In this document: one piece after another, positions 55,136 to 63,364 of the stretch
How positions within the stretch are numbered: the stretch's first letter is position 1
Layout: each line of letters begins with the position of its first letter
NCBI GenBank assembly: GCA_002482845.1
Contig: DLGT01000084.1
Coordinates: 13,592-77,591, forward strand
DNA: 64,000 nucleotides
From: Saprospiraceae bacterium UBA7687
GTDB taxonomy: Bacteria > Bacteroidota > Bacteroidia > Chitinophagales > Saprospiraceae
Direction: 5' to 3'
Program-made: the position numbers and the translations under genes
Notes under the pieces: model-generated
The model's input: the letters and a program-made list of their open reading frames with translations, nothing else
Told to the model about the DNA's origin: nothing
Database searches by the model: none

Positions 55136-55189
55136 TCTAGTATAAATTAGATTGCAAAGTTATGAATTTAATATGTGATTATACAATAT

Positions 55190-55222
55190 AAAAGGGAGTA
55201 AATCCTAAAACTTACTCCCAAA
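55190..55222 (-). terminator. Terminator after the polymerase-like gene
   Basis: GGGAGTAA (55194-55201) pairs with TTACTCCC (55212-55219); read on the minus strand it runs into TTTTAT. A related GGGAG-type hairpin recurs twice in the element. Confidence 0.65.
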
Positions 55223-55269
55223 TATTACTAACATAATGGTATTTTATGTATCTCTATTCTATACTTATA

Positions 55270-56910
55270 TTATATCCACTCTTCTATCTTAATGGTAGGT
55301 TCTGCTCCTATAACTTCTTTAATTGTCTGGTACATTTCTGCTTCTAGTGGTTCTTTGTACTCTGGGTTAGTAGCAATGGCATCATGTACAGTTAGTAAAG
55401 GTATCTCAGGATATTTTTCCTTCATGTTTTTACATATTACATCTAAGATTAAATGGCTCTCTATACTTTGTAATAAAACAGCTAAAGTATTGGTACTATA
55501 AGGTATTCTTTTCCTGATACTTTCTCTTCTAGTGTGGGTAAACAGAACATTTATATCTTCAAACATACTCATTACCTGTGGAAAGTGTAGCCTGAATATG
55601 TCACGTGCTAAACTTTCATGACTACTAGGATTGAAAAACAATGTAAAAGTGTGGTGTTTACCATCTGCTCTATCAAATTTCTTAAAATTCCTACCACTTT
55701 CACTTTTTAGTTGATTTAACTGTATAGCTAAAAATTCATAAATTTCACCATTTTTAACTAAGTGAAGGTATTGTTTAGTAGAAGGTAAGATATTCCCTGA
55801 TTTATAGTTTTTAATTCTCTTAAATATACTACTATACAGTTGTTTATTTTCAGTCTTAAGGTTACTAAGACATTTATTAAGAATACTACTTATGTTATGG
55901 TTGATTGGTCCTTCAGTGAATAATAAGGAGGATATAAATGGCTGTGAGTTTTTAAGATCACAACTTATAATTTCCTTTCCACGCAACCTTAAAAACTTTC
56001 TACACTGTGACTTTACGCCTAAAAATGATGTATGTAACCGTTGACTAGTACTGTCTTGTGTAAAATATAAATGTTTATGATCTAACGCATGTATACTACT
56101 AATCCAGCTATTCTGTTTTCCCATTATTTTTGGGTCTGTCATAGATTTCTTTACTTTTTCATCCCCATATTTGTACTTGGTCCAAGACTTATCTCTATTT
56201 TTCTTAAAGTCTTTTATCACAGATTCTAAAGCTACTTCTTTTAAATCATTCATAATGTATTCTTGTGCTACAGTATAATTAGCAACAGAAACACTACAAA
56301 GATCTTCATAGAGAGAATTGTATTTGTTTATTGTGTTAGATTGTTCTTTTGTGTGTTTGTTAAAATTCTTATAAACTGCTCCGCCCTTTTTATCATCACC
56401 ATTATAATCTGGTATAAAATACTCACTCAAAGGGACATACCTATAAGCTGATGTAAATCTATATCCATAAGATTTCTCATTTGGAATGTAATAATTATCA
56501 GTTTCTATTAGACCCATTTCTAACAAGTAACTTAGATAGTAATTATAACCACGAACATATTTATCTAAGATGGTAGATGAAAATGGAACGTAGTCATCTA
56601 TGTCAGAACCATCCATTTGCATATTTCTTGCAACAGCTTTTACTAAAAGACTTAAAATAGTGGCTACCTTGTCTTCTTGCTGATGAATATTGTTTACACA
56701 TGAAGCTAACTCAGGTGGGTGGTTAACTAACAACTTTCTAATATCCACATTGGAAGGTATTAGAATAGATATAGCTTTATTAGCAGCTTTTTTTAATAAT
56801 GGTTTGCACCTTTTTTTATTTTCAAACTCTTTAACAATATCTGGTGTGTTGATATTATAAGGTACTTTAGGACACACTTTTGGTCCCATAAATAGACAAT
56901 CTGTTACCAT
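55270..56910 (-). CDS. Divergent family A polymerase-like protein (T7 RNAP / Pol I superfamily palm)
   Basis: This 546-aa protein has, in the right order and spacing, the signature elements of the single-subunit polymerase superfamily. SQRLHTS (residues 289-295) matches the Pol I TGRLSS region. Motif A candidate is Asp318 in ISCDLKNSQPF. Motif B is R414-x3-K418-x3-F422-x3-F426 in FDRADGKHHTFTLFFN, the O-helix pattern of Pol I (R754, K758, F762, Y766). Motif C is His509-Asp510 in LLTVHDAIATNP, preceded by AVLLQSIESHLILDV. No exonuclease domain is present; the N-terminal ~280 residues are unassigned. Whether it makes DNA or RNA cannot be told, and the Tyr/Gly ending of motif B is Phe/Asn here. 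It is probably the element's replication polymerase. Confidence 0.7.
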   Translation of the reverse strand: MVTDCLFMGPKVCPKVPYNINTPDIVKEFENKKRCKPLLKKAANKAISILIPSNVDIRKLLVNHPPELASCVNNIHQQEDKVATILSLLVKAVARNMQMDGSDIDDYVPFSSTILDKYVRGYNYYLSYLLEMGLIETDNYYIPNEKSYGYRFTSAYRYVPLSEYFIPDYNGDDKKGGAVYKNFNKHTKEQSNTINKYNSLYEDLCSVSVANYTVAQEYIMNDLKEVALESVIKDFKKNRDKSWTKYKYGDEKVKKSMTDPKIMGKQNSWISSIHALDHKHLYFTQDSTSQRLHTSFLGVKSQCRKFLRLRGKEIISCDLKNSQPFISSLLFTEGPINHNISSILNKCLSNLKTENKQLYSSIFKRIKNYKSGNILPSTKQYLHLVKNGEIYEFLAIQLNQLKSESGRNFKKFDRADGKHHTFTLFFNPSSHESLARDIFRLHFPQVMSMFEDINVLFTHTRRESIRKRIPYSTNTLAVLLQSIESHLILDVICKNMKEKYPEIPLLTVHDAIATNPEYKEPLEAEMYQTIKEVIGAEPTIKIEEWI

Positions 56911-57057
56911 TGGTAATTATTTAAAATTTTAATAAATATACTATGATTGAATTAGTGATTTTGTAGCTTAACCAAATACGCTATGGTTAAAAATCTCTAA
57001 AACAGAATGCAAAGTTATGTTGCTTCATTAACTTTTAGGTGTATTCAGAAGATCAAC

Positions 57058-57078
57058 TTATCCACAGATTGTGGATAA
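57058..57078. promoter_or_regulatory. Inverted pair of DnaA boxes (putative element origin)
   Basis: TTATCCACA (57058-57066) and TGTGGATAA (57070-57078) flank GAT; both are perfect DnaA-box-like 9-mers. The site sits between the polymerase-like gene and its upstream neighbour. No T tract follows on either strand, so a terminator is less likely than an origin or binding site. Confidence 0.5.
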
Positions 57079-57139
57079 AATCATAACGTTTTGATTATTA
57101 TTAATTTAGAAATGTTAGTTTTTAGCTGAAATTACAGAT

Positions 57140-57925
57140 TTAATTACAGTTGCAGTTGGAATTTGTTAAATACTCATTAAAACTTTCACCATAAGAGTCT
57201 CCAGCATTATCTACAAATTCATTCCAATCACCATAGTTAATATCACAATACACATATTTTTTACTACTTGAAGTAAACTCCACTACTAAGTAATATAATC
57301 CTTCATATTCATACAGTGCTATGTAATCTAAGGCAGAACTATTCATGTCTGAATCATCTAAATCAGATATTAAATCTCCATCATCCACTACCGTTTCTAA
57401 TATTTCTGTGCAAGACATGTCTGCAATATCTGCTGTCTCATCATCTTCATCACTATTTTCATCACTATTTTCATAGTTACTGTAGTATGTGTTAGAATTA
57501 GATGAATTATTACTACTAGAAGTAGTGTTTTGTACCAAATAAATTATTCCAAATCCTAGACCACATAAGAAAGAAAATGGTAGGAAAGTACTATATGCTA
57601 ATGTAAAGTTGGTTTTTATTTCCGTGATGTCATTACCACACTGTGAACTTAATAAAGCTAATTCATCTGTAATATCATCCTTATAAGCATACCATGCCCC
57701 TATAAAAATGAGGATACTAAAGAAACCAACTAATGAATATGTAACATTATCATTTGAAATATTTATGAATTCCTTACAAAATATATAAAACAGAAATATT
57801 GCCATAAAAATGACTGTGCTATGGATAATTAGCTTGGATAAACGAAAAATAATGTTAAATAAAATTAAAAAAGCGTATGCTGGTATTTTAAGTAGATAAA
57901 ATGGAAACTGGATAATTTTTAACAT
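57140..57925 (-). CDS. Membrane-anchored KTSC-domain protein
   Basis: This 261-aa protein has about four membrane segments in its first 130 residues (from LLKIPAYAFLILFNIIF to LPFSFLCGLGFGIIYLV). A low-complexity Ser/Asn/Asp/Glu linker follows at about 136-165. The C-terminal part (about 194-254; MNSSALDYIALYEYEGL, LVVEF, YVYCDI, ESFNEYL) fits the KTSC domain, otherwise found in lysyl-tRNA synthetase-related or stand-alone proteins. Attached to a membrane block this is uncommon. The KTSC role is unknown; I make no functional claim. It is in a minus-strand run with two neighbours. Confidence 0.6.
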   Translation of the reverse strand: MLKIIQFPFYLLKIPAYAFLILFNIIFRLSKLIIHSTVIFMAIFLFYIFCKEFINISNDNVTYSLVGFFSILIFIGAWYAYKDDITDELALLSSQCGNDITEIKTNFTLAYSTFLPFSFLCGLGFGIIYLVQNTTSSSNNSSNSNTYYSNYENSDENSDEDDETADIADMSCTEILETVVDDGDLISDLDDSDMNSSALDYIALYEYEGLYYLVVEFTSSSKKYVYCDINYGDWNEFVDNAGDSYGESFNEYLTNSNCNCN

Positions 57926-57954
57926 TGGTAAAAGTTTTAATTTGGTTAGATTGG

Positions 57955-58317
57955 TTATCCTTTAATATAAATACTATAAACATACATTTGGTCTGACACT
58001 TCACTTATCAACGCAATACTTTCTTTATTTATTAGGAAATACATAATATTACCTTTAGGATTAATTGTTTTATAAGTAGTTATATTATTGTCTGTAGCAT
58101 TATCTATATCTATTACTTTAAATTCCATAGGTACTAAATTGTTTCCCACGAACCATTCTACAGCATCCTTTTTAACTGTAAACTTATTAAGTTTGTATTC
58201 CTTAGATGTACTTTCATTAAGTTTTAAGTCTCTTATAGTGCGGTAGTTTGTGAAATATGTTTGTGCTGTGCAAAGGCTTGCATAAAATAGTAATATGGAT
58301 GTAATTAATAATTTCAT
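57955..58317 (-). CDS. Small secreted protein of unknown function
   Basis: A signal peptide (residues 1-18, ending LCTAQ) is followed by ~100 residues of mixed strands and helices (KLNKFTVKKDAVEWFVGNN, IMYFLINKESIALISEV). No family is recognised and there is no Cys in the mature part. It lies 29 nt from the KTSC gene and 21 nt from the next upstream gene, all minus strand, so the three form a likely transcription unit behind the XRE-operator promoter. Periplasmic or extracellular location is predicted. Confidence 0.6.
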   Translation of the reverse strand: MKLLITSILLFYASLCTAQTYFTNYRTIRDLKLNESTSKEYKLNKFTVKKDAVEWFVGNNLVPMEFKVIDIDNATDNNITTYKTINPKGNIMYFLINKESIALISEVSDQMYVYSIYIKG

Positions 58318-58338
58318 TTATTTTCTTGGTTATAGGAT

Positions 58339-59079
58339 TTAATCAATTAGATTTTCTGCAAGTAAACTTTCATAAAGGGTTTTATAATTATTAATTGAAC
58401 CAATATAGCCATAAATATCAATATTATCTTTTAAATAATTTTTTAATAAATCTGGAACATTTTCAAATTTATCCATCTTAAATTGCATAAATCTATTTGT
58501 ATAGAATTTAAATTTTTCAATATCTTTTTCTTTCCCAAAATATGTAGCTGCTGATAATAAAGTCCATGTATAATATTGATCTAGATTAAAACAGTAATTT
58601 GGTCTATCATATCTACGTAGAATAATTTCTGAATAAGCTTTTTCTGCTGATTTTATTAAAAATTCATTACTTGAAGTATTTTTTATTATAAATGAAATTT
58701 TTAATACATGTGCAATTGCAATTAATATTCTGGGCTCATCATTTGTGTCGTCAACATAAGAATAAGCTAATGAATAAAATTCAAATGCTGTTTTCCAATC
58801 ATTTTGTATCATTGTAAAATACCCTAAACTTATATACATTAGAAACTTATCTTTAATAAATTCAACAACATCAAGAATTATCATTGTGTAAGCAGTCTTA
58901 TTGTCAAAAGTGCTATTAGTATGCCTATCTTGTAGGTATTGATTTAAGCTTACTAATAATTTATCTGATAATCCTAGATTACTTTTTAAGGATTGATATG
59001 AATATTTATTTGCAATACCTTTGTTGGTTTCATCTACTGCTATTTCTAAGAATGTCTTTGTTTTGAATAAGTTGAACAT
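58339..59079 (-). CDS. Helical cytoplasmic protein of unknown function
   Basis: No known family is recognised in these 246 residues. The sequence is largely helical with weak TPR-like spacing in the middle (MYISLGYFTMIQNDWKTAFEFY ... AEKAYSEIILRRYD). No signal peptide or membrane segment is seen. It is the first gene downstream of the minus-strand promoter (59093-59100) whose -33 region carries the XRE operator candidate, so it is probably regulated by the XRE protein. Confidence 0.55.
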   Translation of the reverse strand: MFNLFKTKTFLEIAVDETNKGIANKYSYQSLKSNLGLSDKLLVSLNQYLQDRHTNSTFDNKTAYTMIILDVVEFIKDKFLMYISLGYFTMIQNDWKTAFEFYSLAYSYVDDTNDEPRILIAIAHVLKISFIIKNTSSNEFLIKSAEKAYSEIILRRYDRPNYCFNLDQYYTWTLLSAATYFGKEKDIEKFKFYTNRFMQFKMDKFENVPDLLKNYLKDNIDIYGYIGSINNYKTLYESLLAENLID

Positions 59080-59092
59080 AAATTGTTTTTCA

Positions 59093-59100
59093 CAAATATA
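59093..59100 (-). promoter_or_regulatory. Putative -7 element for the 59079 unit
   Basis: On the minus strand TATATTTG matches TAnnTTTG. The palindrome at 59106-59123 overlies its -33 region. Confidence 0.45.
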
Positions 59101-59105
59101 ATACA

Positions 59106-59123
59106 GTTATCAAATATGATAAC
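59106..59123. promoter_or_regulatory. Palindromic operator candidate of the XRE regulator
   Basis: GTTATC and GATAAC flank AAATAT; a 6-bp inverted repeat between divergent genes, overlapping the -33 region of the minus-strand promoter and 48 nt upstream of the XRE gene. Autoregulation is a likely consequence. Confidence 0.5.
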
Positions 59124-59170
59124 CATTATGGGGTAATTATTTAAAAACTTGGCAGATAATTTACATCTGC

Positions 59171-59383
59171 ATGGATAAAGATGATTTCTTAAAGCATTTA
59201 GGTCACAATATAAAAACGTTGCGTGAATCTAAAGGTATATCTCAGCAAAAACTTGCTGCGGATTGTAACTTTGAGAAGTCTAATATGAGTAGAATAGAAG
59301 CAGGTAATACAAATCCTACAATATATACATTGTACAAAATTGCATTAGCTATGGATGTAGAAATCCATGAGTTGCTAAAATAA
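59171..59383 (+). CDS. XRE-family transcriptional regulator
   Basis: This 70-aa protein is a single helix-turn-helix domain: GHNIKTLRESKGISQQKLA and the recognition helix EKSNMSRIEAGNTNPTI. It resembles Cro/CI-type regulators and has no sensor domain. It is divergent from the minus-strand unit and lies beside a palindromic operator, so it probably regulates both directions. It is a likely controller of element stability or the R-M gene, which shares the motif CATAATGGTTAT in its upstream region. Confidence 0.9.
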   Translation: MDKDDFLKHLGHNIKTLRESKGISQQKLAADCNFEKSNMSRIEAGNTNPTIYTLYKIALAMDVEIHELLK

Positions 59384-59413
59384 AAGGGAGGCTACAGATG
59401 TAATACTCCCTTT
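59383..59413 (+). terminator. Weak terminator after the XRE gene
   Basis: AAAGGGAG (59383-59390) pairs with CTCCCTTT (59406-59413), followed by a mixed T tract. One of three GGGAG-type hairpins in the element. Confidence 0.45.
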
Positions 59414-59622
59414 CTTGTGCTTCCTTTCAGTGGTTTGTTGATGTAGCAGTAACCTTCTCAAAAGAACTGGTACTAAAAAATACAGCATAACTGCTTGTAG
59501 ATTCTATCTTAATTTGTAACATTAATCCATATATGCTATGAACATAGACTATTTTTACCACATAGTAATGGTGTAAATTGATGTTAATTACCAAATGTGC
59601 ATTTGTAACTAGATGGAGATTA

Positions 59623-60579
59623 TCAGGATATTAAATACCATGAATCATGTCCTGTATCTAGACTTCCTACAAGATGTGAGAAAAATTGCCCTACCGCTAC
59701 ATTATTATCAACTATAGTGTCTAGGTAAGATGACTTTAATGATGCAGTAAATAGATTGTATAAGGACCATAAATCTATTGCCCCATGTACACTGCTAAAA
59801 TTTGCATCATGATAATATTGTTTTGTGACTGTAGTGAGCTGTGAATCATTTAATCCACAGTTTAGAAGTAGTTTTTTGTGCTCTCTAGGTAGATAATTAG
59901 ACATTCTACATCTACCTAATAAATGAGCAAACTGCCTTTCTGACAATGTATAATTACTCAGGTTACTCATAAATGTCAGGTTGGGTAATGGCTCATAGGA
60001 TGATATAATATTGCGTAATGTGCTAGATAATGCGTCTATAGAGTTAACTAAAATAGCATTATTTATACCATCGGACCAAACACAAAGATTGCTGCAAACC
60101 TTAACTTGAAACCCTATAAAGAAAGTAAAATGCTGCATGGCATTACTATTTCTATTTAAGTTATCTTTATTATATGCCTTCACACCACCTATAACCAACT
60201 TAAGTTCTTGCCCATTAATCACTTTTGTGATAGAAGGTATAACATAAACAAACATCATACGCTCATAATATAGCGTTTCTTCTTGTGGTAAAAGTTCATG
60301 TACTTTTTTAAACCTTGCAGATGGTACTCTACCGCGTACTGGATGGGAAACTCTAATATATGGTCCTAGTATGTCATTAGCATGGATTTCACTCAGCACA
60401 TTTTGTGTAGCATATATAAATTCATGCTGACTTATGAGTGCATGATTATCCTTAGTAAATACAGGAATAATATGATTACGTTCCATCTCATGAAGATATA
60501 CAGGTAGAGTATTTGCTTCTATAAAAGGTAATGTAACATCTTCTTGATTTAGAAATGTATTAGTGGTTTGTAATTCCAT
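59623..60579 (-). CDS. DUF3871 family protein
   Basis: This 318-aa protein matches the DUF3871 family of Bacteroidota mobile elements: FIEANTLPVYLHEMERNHIIPVF, ISQHEFIYAT, YIRVSHPVRGRVPSARF, YYERMMFVYVIPSI, VIGGVKAYNKDNL, FIGFQVKVCSNLCVWSDG. I start at ATG 60579 (MELQTTNTFL) because the upstream in-frame ATG at 60636 lies inside the preceding gene. The start overlaps the stop of the Sak4-like gene by 20 nt, indicating coupling. The function is unknown; DUF3871 genes usually sit near element replication or regulation genes. Confidence 0.8.
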   Translation of the reverse strand: MELQTTNTFLNQEDVTLPFIEANTLPVYLHEMERNHIIPVFTKDNHALISQHEFIYATQNVLSEIHANDILGPYIRVSHPVRGRVPSARFKKVHELLPQEETLYYERMMFVYVIPSITKVINGQELKLVIGGVKAYNKDNLNRNSNAMQHFTFFIGFQVKVCSNLCVWSDGINNAILVNSIDALSSTLRNIISSYEPLPNLTFMSNLSNYTLSERQFAHLLGRCRMSNYLPREHKKLLLNCGLNDSQLTTVTKQYYHDANFSSVHGAIDLWSLYNLFTASLKSSYLDTIVDNNVAVGQFFSHLVGSLDTGHDSWYLIS

Positions 60580-61417
60580 TTTGTAAATTATTATTTGGTG
60601 ATAAAATAGATGATGTAAGAAGTGTCTTTTTTGCAATAAATTCTGCTTCTAAAACAGGATAATAAGCTGTGTAGGACTTGTAAATCTCTGTTAGTTGCTG
60701 CAAATTTGTGGCATTATCTATTAAAGATTTAACTCTATCCTTAGAAACCCCTGAAAGACACCATTCTAGTATTTTATTACCAGTAATAGTAGTGATTTTA
60801 AAAGGTGGTAAATCAGCAAATAAACCAGTTCTATCCTTAGATGATTTAGCAAAATGGTTTATATCTAATTCTAGTACAATGGTAAACTCATAATCTATAC
60901 CATCACGCATAATAGTTTTAAGTCCTACTTTCTCAGGGCTTAGCTTACCATTTCCCTTATCTTGTAAAACATAATCTTGTTTTACTCTAATGGTAACTAT
61001 AATATGTGATGTAGATGAAAGTATCTTAGTAATAAGATCATTAATCCTAGGGGTGATCTTGGACCAATTAGTGAAGGAATTACCAGCAAGACCTGCATGA
61101 TAGTCTAATAAATACTCCCAACACTGTGACAAACCATCTATAATTATACAACTAACACCTTCCTTTTCTGCAAGTTCTATGGCTTGGATGTATCTCTCAG
61201 GTGTAAATGGTTTTGTAAGTGGAATTACTTTGTACTCACCAATATGAGCATATAAGTCAGCACTTCCATTTTCTGTATCAATTACACAAATATCTGAATA
61301 GACACCAACTAAACCATATGCCATTAATATAGCACTAAAAGTTTTACCAGACCCTGCTGGTCCTTGTAAAGCTAATTTTATTTTAGCTTGTTTGCGTTCT
61401 GCTTTACGTACAATCAT
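60560..61417 (-). CDS. Sak4-like RecA-fold ATPase
   Basis: The P-loop LQGPAGSGKTFSAI (Walker A at about 19-26) and the Walker B-like SCIIIDGLS, with an ssDNA-recombinase-like layout (VIDTENGSADLY, LITKILSSTSHIIVTIRVK, GIDYEFTIVLELD), identify a Sak4/RecA-core ATPase. Such proteins assist ssDNA annealing or recombination in phages and mobile elements. The 285-aa length fits. It overlaps the DUF3871 gene by 20 nt and follows the small gene at 61498-61893 after a terminator-like hairpin. With the polymerase-like protein it suggests a replication/recombination module. Confidence 0.8.
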   Translation of the reverse strand: MIVRKAERKQAKIKLALQGPAGSGKTFSAILMAYGLVGVYSDICVIDTENGSADLYAHIGEYKVIPLTKPFTPERYIQAIELAEKEGVSCIIIDGLSQCWEYLLDYHAGLAGNSFTNWSKITPRINDLITKILSSTSHIIVTIRVKQDYVLQDKGNGKLSPEKVGLKTIMRDGIDYEFTIVLELDINHFAKSSKDRTGLFADLPPFKITTITGNKILEWCLSGVSKDRVKSLIDNATNLQQLTEIYKSYTAYYPVLEAEFIAKKTLLTSSILSPNNNLQNGITNH

Positions 61418-61440
61418 AATAGAATAAATTATTTAAGGTT

Positions 61441-61475
61441 AAAAAAAAAGGAGTACCCCATTTCTGGAATACTCC
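61441..61475 (-). terminator. Hairpin between the small OB-like gene and the Sak4-like gene
   Basis: GGAGTACCCC (61450-61459) and GGAATACTCC (61466-61475) pair with two G-T pairs; on the minus strand it runs into a nine-T tract. It may terminate or attenuate the transcript of the upstream gene. Confidence 0.65.
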
Positions 61476-61497
61476 CATTTGTTAATAGTAACAGCTA

Positions 61498-61893
61498 TTA
61501 AGCTTCAGCAACTACATGATTGCCATTACTACTAAAAACGTTAAGATTAGGAATCAACGGTGCTACATTTGCTGGCTTTTGTTGTACCACTGTTTGCTCC
61601 ATTGGTGAATAAGTGTATCTATGAGACAAGTTTACAACTTCTCCTGTTTCAGGAATAGTGTACTCATAAGAATCACATTGTTCCTTTACAATAGATCCTG
61701 TCATTTGTTTACCTACCATCAATGCAGCTGTATTTTCATTAAAAGTAGATGAAATACTGCATGATCTAGTGGTTGCATAAAATTTGCCAGTTTCTTTAGA
61801 CTGGACCATTTCTAAATCCCCTTGTAATACAAGAGTTACAAATGAACTACCATCTTTGGTTGTTCTTACAGAGTAATTTGCTACTGTTACCAT
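61498..61893 (-). CDS. Small protein, possible OB-fold ssDNA-binding protein
   Basis: I choose ATG 61893 (MVTVANYSVRTTKDG), giving 131 aa; an in-frame ATG at 61932 adds residues without conservation. The core (SFVTLVLQGDLEMVQSKETG, RSCSISSTFNENTAALMVG, LSHRYTYSPMEQ) has the strand pattern of a small OB-fold domain, with a Pro/Gln/Asn-rich C-terminal tail as in SSB-type proteins. Position before the Sak4-like ATPase fits an ssDNA-binding partner. This is inference from context and pattern; I recognise no named family. Confidence 0.4.
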   Translation of the reverse strand: MVTVANYSVRTTKDGSSFVTLVLQGDLEMVQSKETGKFYATTRSCSISSTFNENTAALMVGKQMTGSIVKEQCDSYEYTIPETGEVVNLSHRYTYSPMEQTVVQQKPANVAPLIPNLNVFSSNGNHVVAEA

Positions 61894-62050
61894 AACTAAT
61901 AAAATTTTGTGATTAATAAAAGGGGGGGACATCTTTCCTACCCACAGGATAGCCGGGGGTGTTATGTACCACGATTAGAAACATAGTTACATTTAAGAAA
62001 CTGTAATATTAGATAGATAACATCAGATAAACAGATAAGAACTATAATAC

Positions 62051-62068
62051 ACCATTATATTAGTAGAA
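62051..62068 (-). repeat. Element motif TTCTACTAATATAATGGT
   Basis: On the minus strand this 18-mer matches 51197-51214 (plus) at 17 of 18 positions; a partial copy is at 55226-55240. It lies just upstream of the small OB-like gene on the minus strand side and downstream of int. Confidence 0.45.
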
Positions 62069-62111
62069 TTTAGGAGTAGAATCAGTGTTTTTGTTAAATA
62101 TGACAATTACA

Positions 62112-63308
62112 TCACTTACTAAAAATATCAAACAAACTGCCTACATGCTGATCTAATAAATCATTAGTTACTTCTGCATAATGCTTTTCTGTAATTTTAG
62201 TATTAGAATGACCTAGTAAGGTAGATGCTACTTTAAGTGGTATGTTATTGCCTAGTAGGACAGTAGTAGTAAAGGTCTTGCGTGCAAGGTGTGTTGTAAG
62301 GTGTGCATTTAAATTAATTTCTATAGCTAACTCCTTAAGATATTCATTATACTTTTGATTAGAAAGTACAGGTAGGACACCATCATACTTATTCCATATC
62401 TTTTGTGCAGGTGGTAGCATAGGTATTAGGAAATTCTTATGTGTTTTTTGACGCTTCATGGTTATCCATGTAATACCATTTTTAACAATGATGTTATCCA
62501 TAGATAATGCTGCTATTTCAGCATAAGCTAGACCACTATAGCATGAGAATATAAAGCAATCCCTTACTTTTGTTAATTTCTCTGTTAAGTTACCTGCATT
62601 TTCTACACATGCTAACTGGTCCTTTGTAAGATAAACAATAGTTGTGGTAACATTCTTAGATTTGTGCAGCAGCCAAGGGTCTTTATCTACATATTCTCTC
62701 CCAAGCGCATACTTAATTATTTGCTTTAGAAGCTGTACAGATTTGTTTATGGTGACTTGTTTATGCTTTAATACAGATAAACAGAACTCTTCATATTCTA
62801 GTAAATGCTTTAGTCTTAGGTCACTTAAAATGATATCCTTAGTGTTATAATACTGCTTCACAAAGTCTTTAAAGCTATTGCAAACAGTAATATACTTCTG
62901 TACTGTACGTTTCTGTAACTGTTCTCCTACTGCTTTATAAGCTTGTGAGATATACAGATTGTATACTTCTACATATCCCATAGTTTTAACCACTGTGTTA
63001 TAATGTTCAGGCTTGCACAAGAGTAGGTTTGCTATTTGTTGTAAATTTACTTCATGGTCATGTGAATATATGTCTAGTAGTTGTTTATGGAGTTTCTGCT
63101 TCCATAGTTCTAAAATGTTGCTCTTAAGGGCATCATTAACAATCTGATACTTATTACCATCCCAATCTGATGGATTTACTTTAATACTTGTGGAGATAAT
63201 TTTTAAATGGTCCCCATAAAATAGTTTGCAATAGATAGGTGCTAAGCCTTTTCTATTAGTTTTGCTTTTGTAAATAAAAAGCTGATAATTAATACTTCCA
63301 ATTTTCAT
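62112..63308 (-). CDS. int: Tyrosine recombinase/integrase of the element
   Basis: This 398-aa integrase moves the element between its 155-bp repeats. It has an N-terminal arm-binding-type domain (NYQLFIYKSKTNRKGLAPIYCKL), a core-binding helical domain (about 105-200) and the catalytic domain. The motifs SCYSGLAYAEIAALS, ITMKRQKTHKNF, HLARKTFTT and LLGHSNTKITEKHYAEV give the HxxR, late His and Tyr residues. The first catalytic Arg found in most integrases is not seen in SGLAYAEI, as in many Bacteroidota integrases of the IntDOT type. The gene ends with its 5' end 135 nt from the right repeat, the usual location. Confidence 0.93.
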   Translation of the reverse strand: MKIGSINYQLFIYKSKTNRKGLAPIYCKLFYGDHLKIISTSIKVNPSDWDGNKYQIVNDALKSNILELWKQKLHKQLLDIYSHDHEVNLQQIANLLLCKPEHYNTVVKTMGYVEVYNLYISQAYKAVGEQLQKRTVQKYITVCNSFKDFVKQYYNTKDIILSDLRLKHLLEYEEFCLSVLKHKQVTINKSVQLLKQIIKYALGREYVDKDPWLLHKSKNVTTTIVYLTKDQLACVENAGNLTEKLTKVRDCFIFSCYSGLAYAEIAALSMDNIIVKNGITWITMKRQKTHKNFLIPMLPPAQKIWNKYDGVLPVLSNQKYNEYLKELAIEINLNAHLTTHLARKTFTTTVLLGNNIPLKVASTLLGHSNTKITEKHYAEVTNDLLDQHVGSLFDIFSK

Positions 63309-63364
63309 GATAAAAAATTTAGAAGTATCTGTTAGGGTTCACTTTAAAGTAGAATACCTGTATG

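Noticed and set aside
57058..57078. Intrinsic terminator of the KTSC gene
   Set aside because: The palindrome has no T tract on the minus strand and consists of two DnaA-box-type 9-mers.
58339..59079. TPR protein
   Set aside because: Spacing of aromatic and small residues is too weak to call TPR repeats; described as helical unknown.
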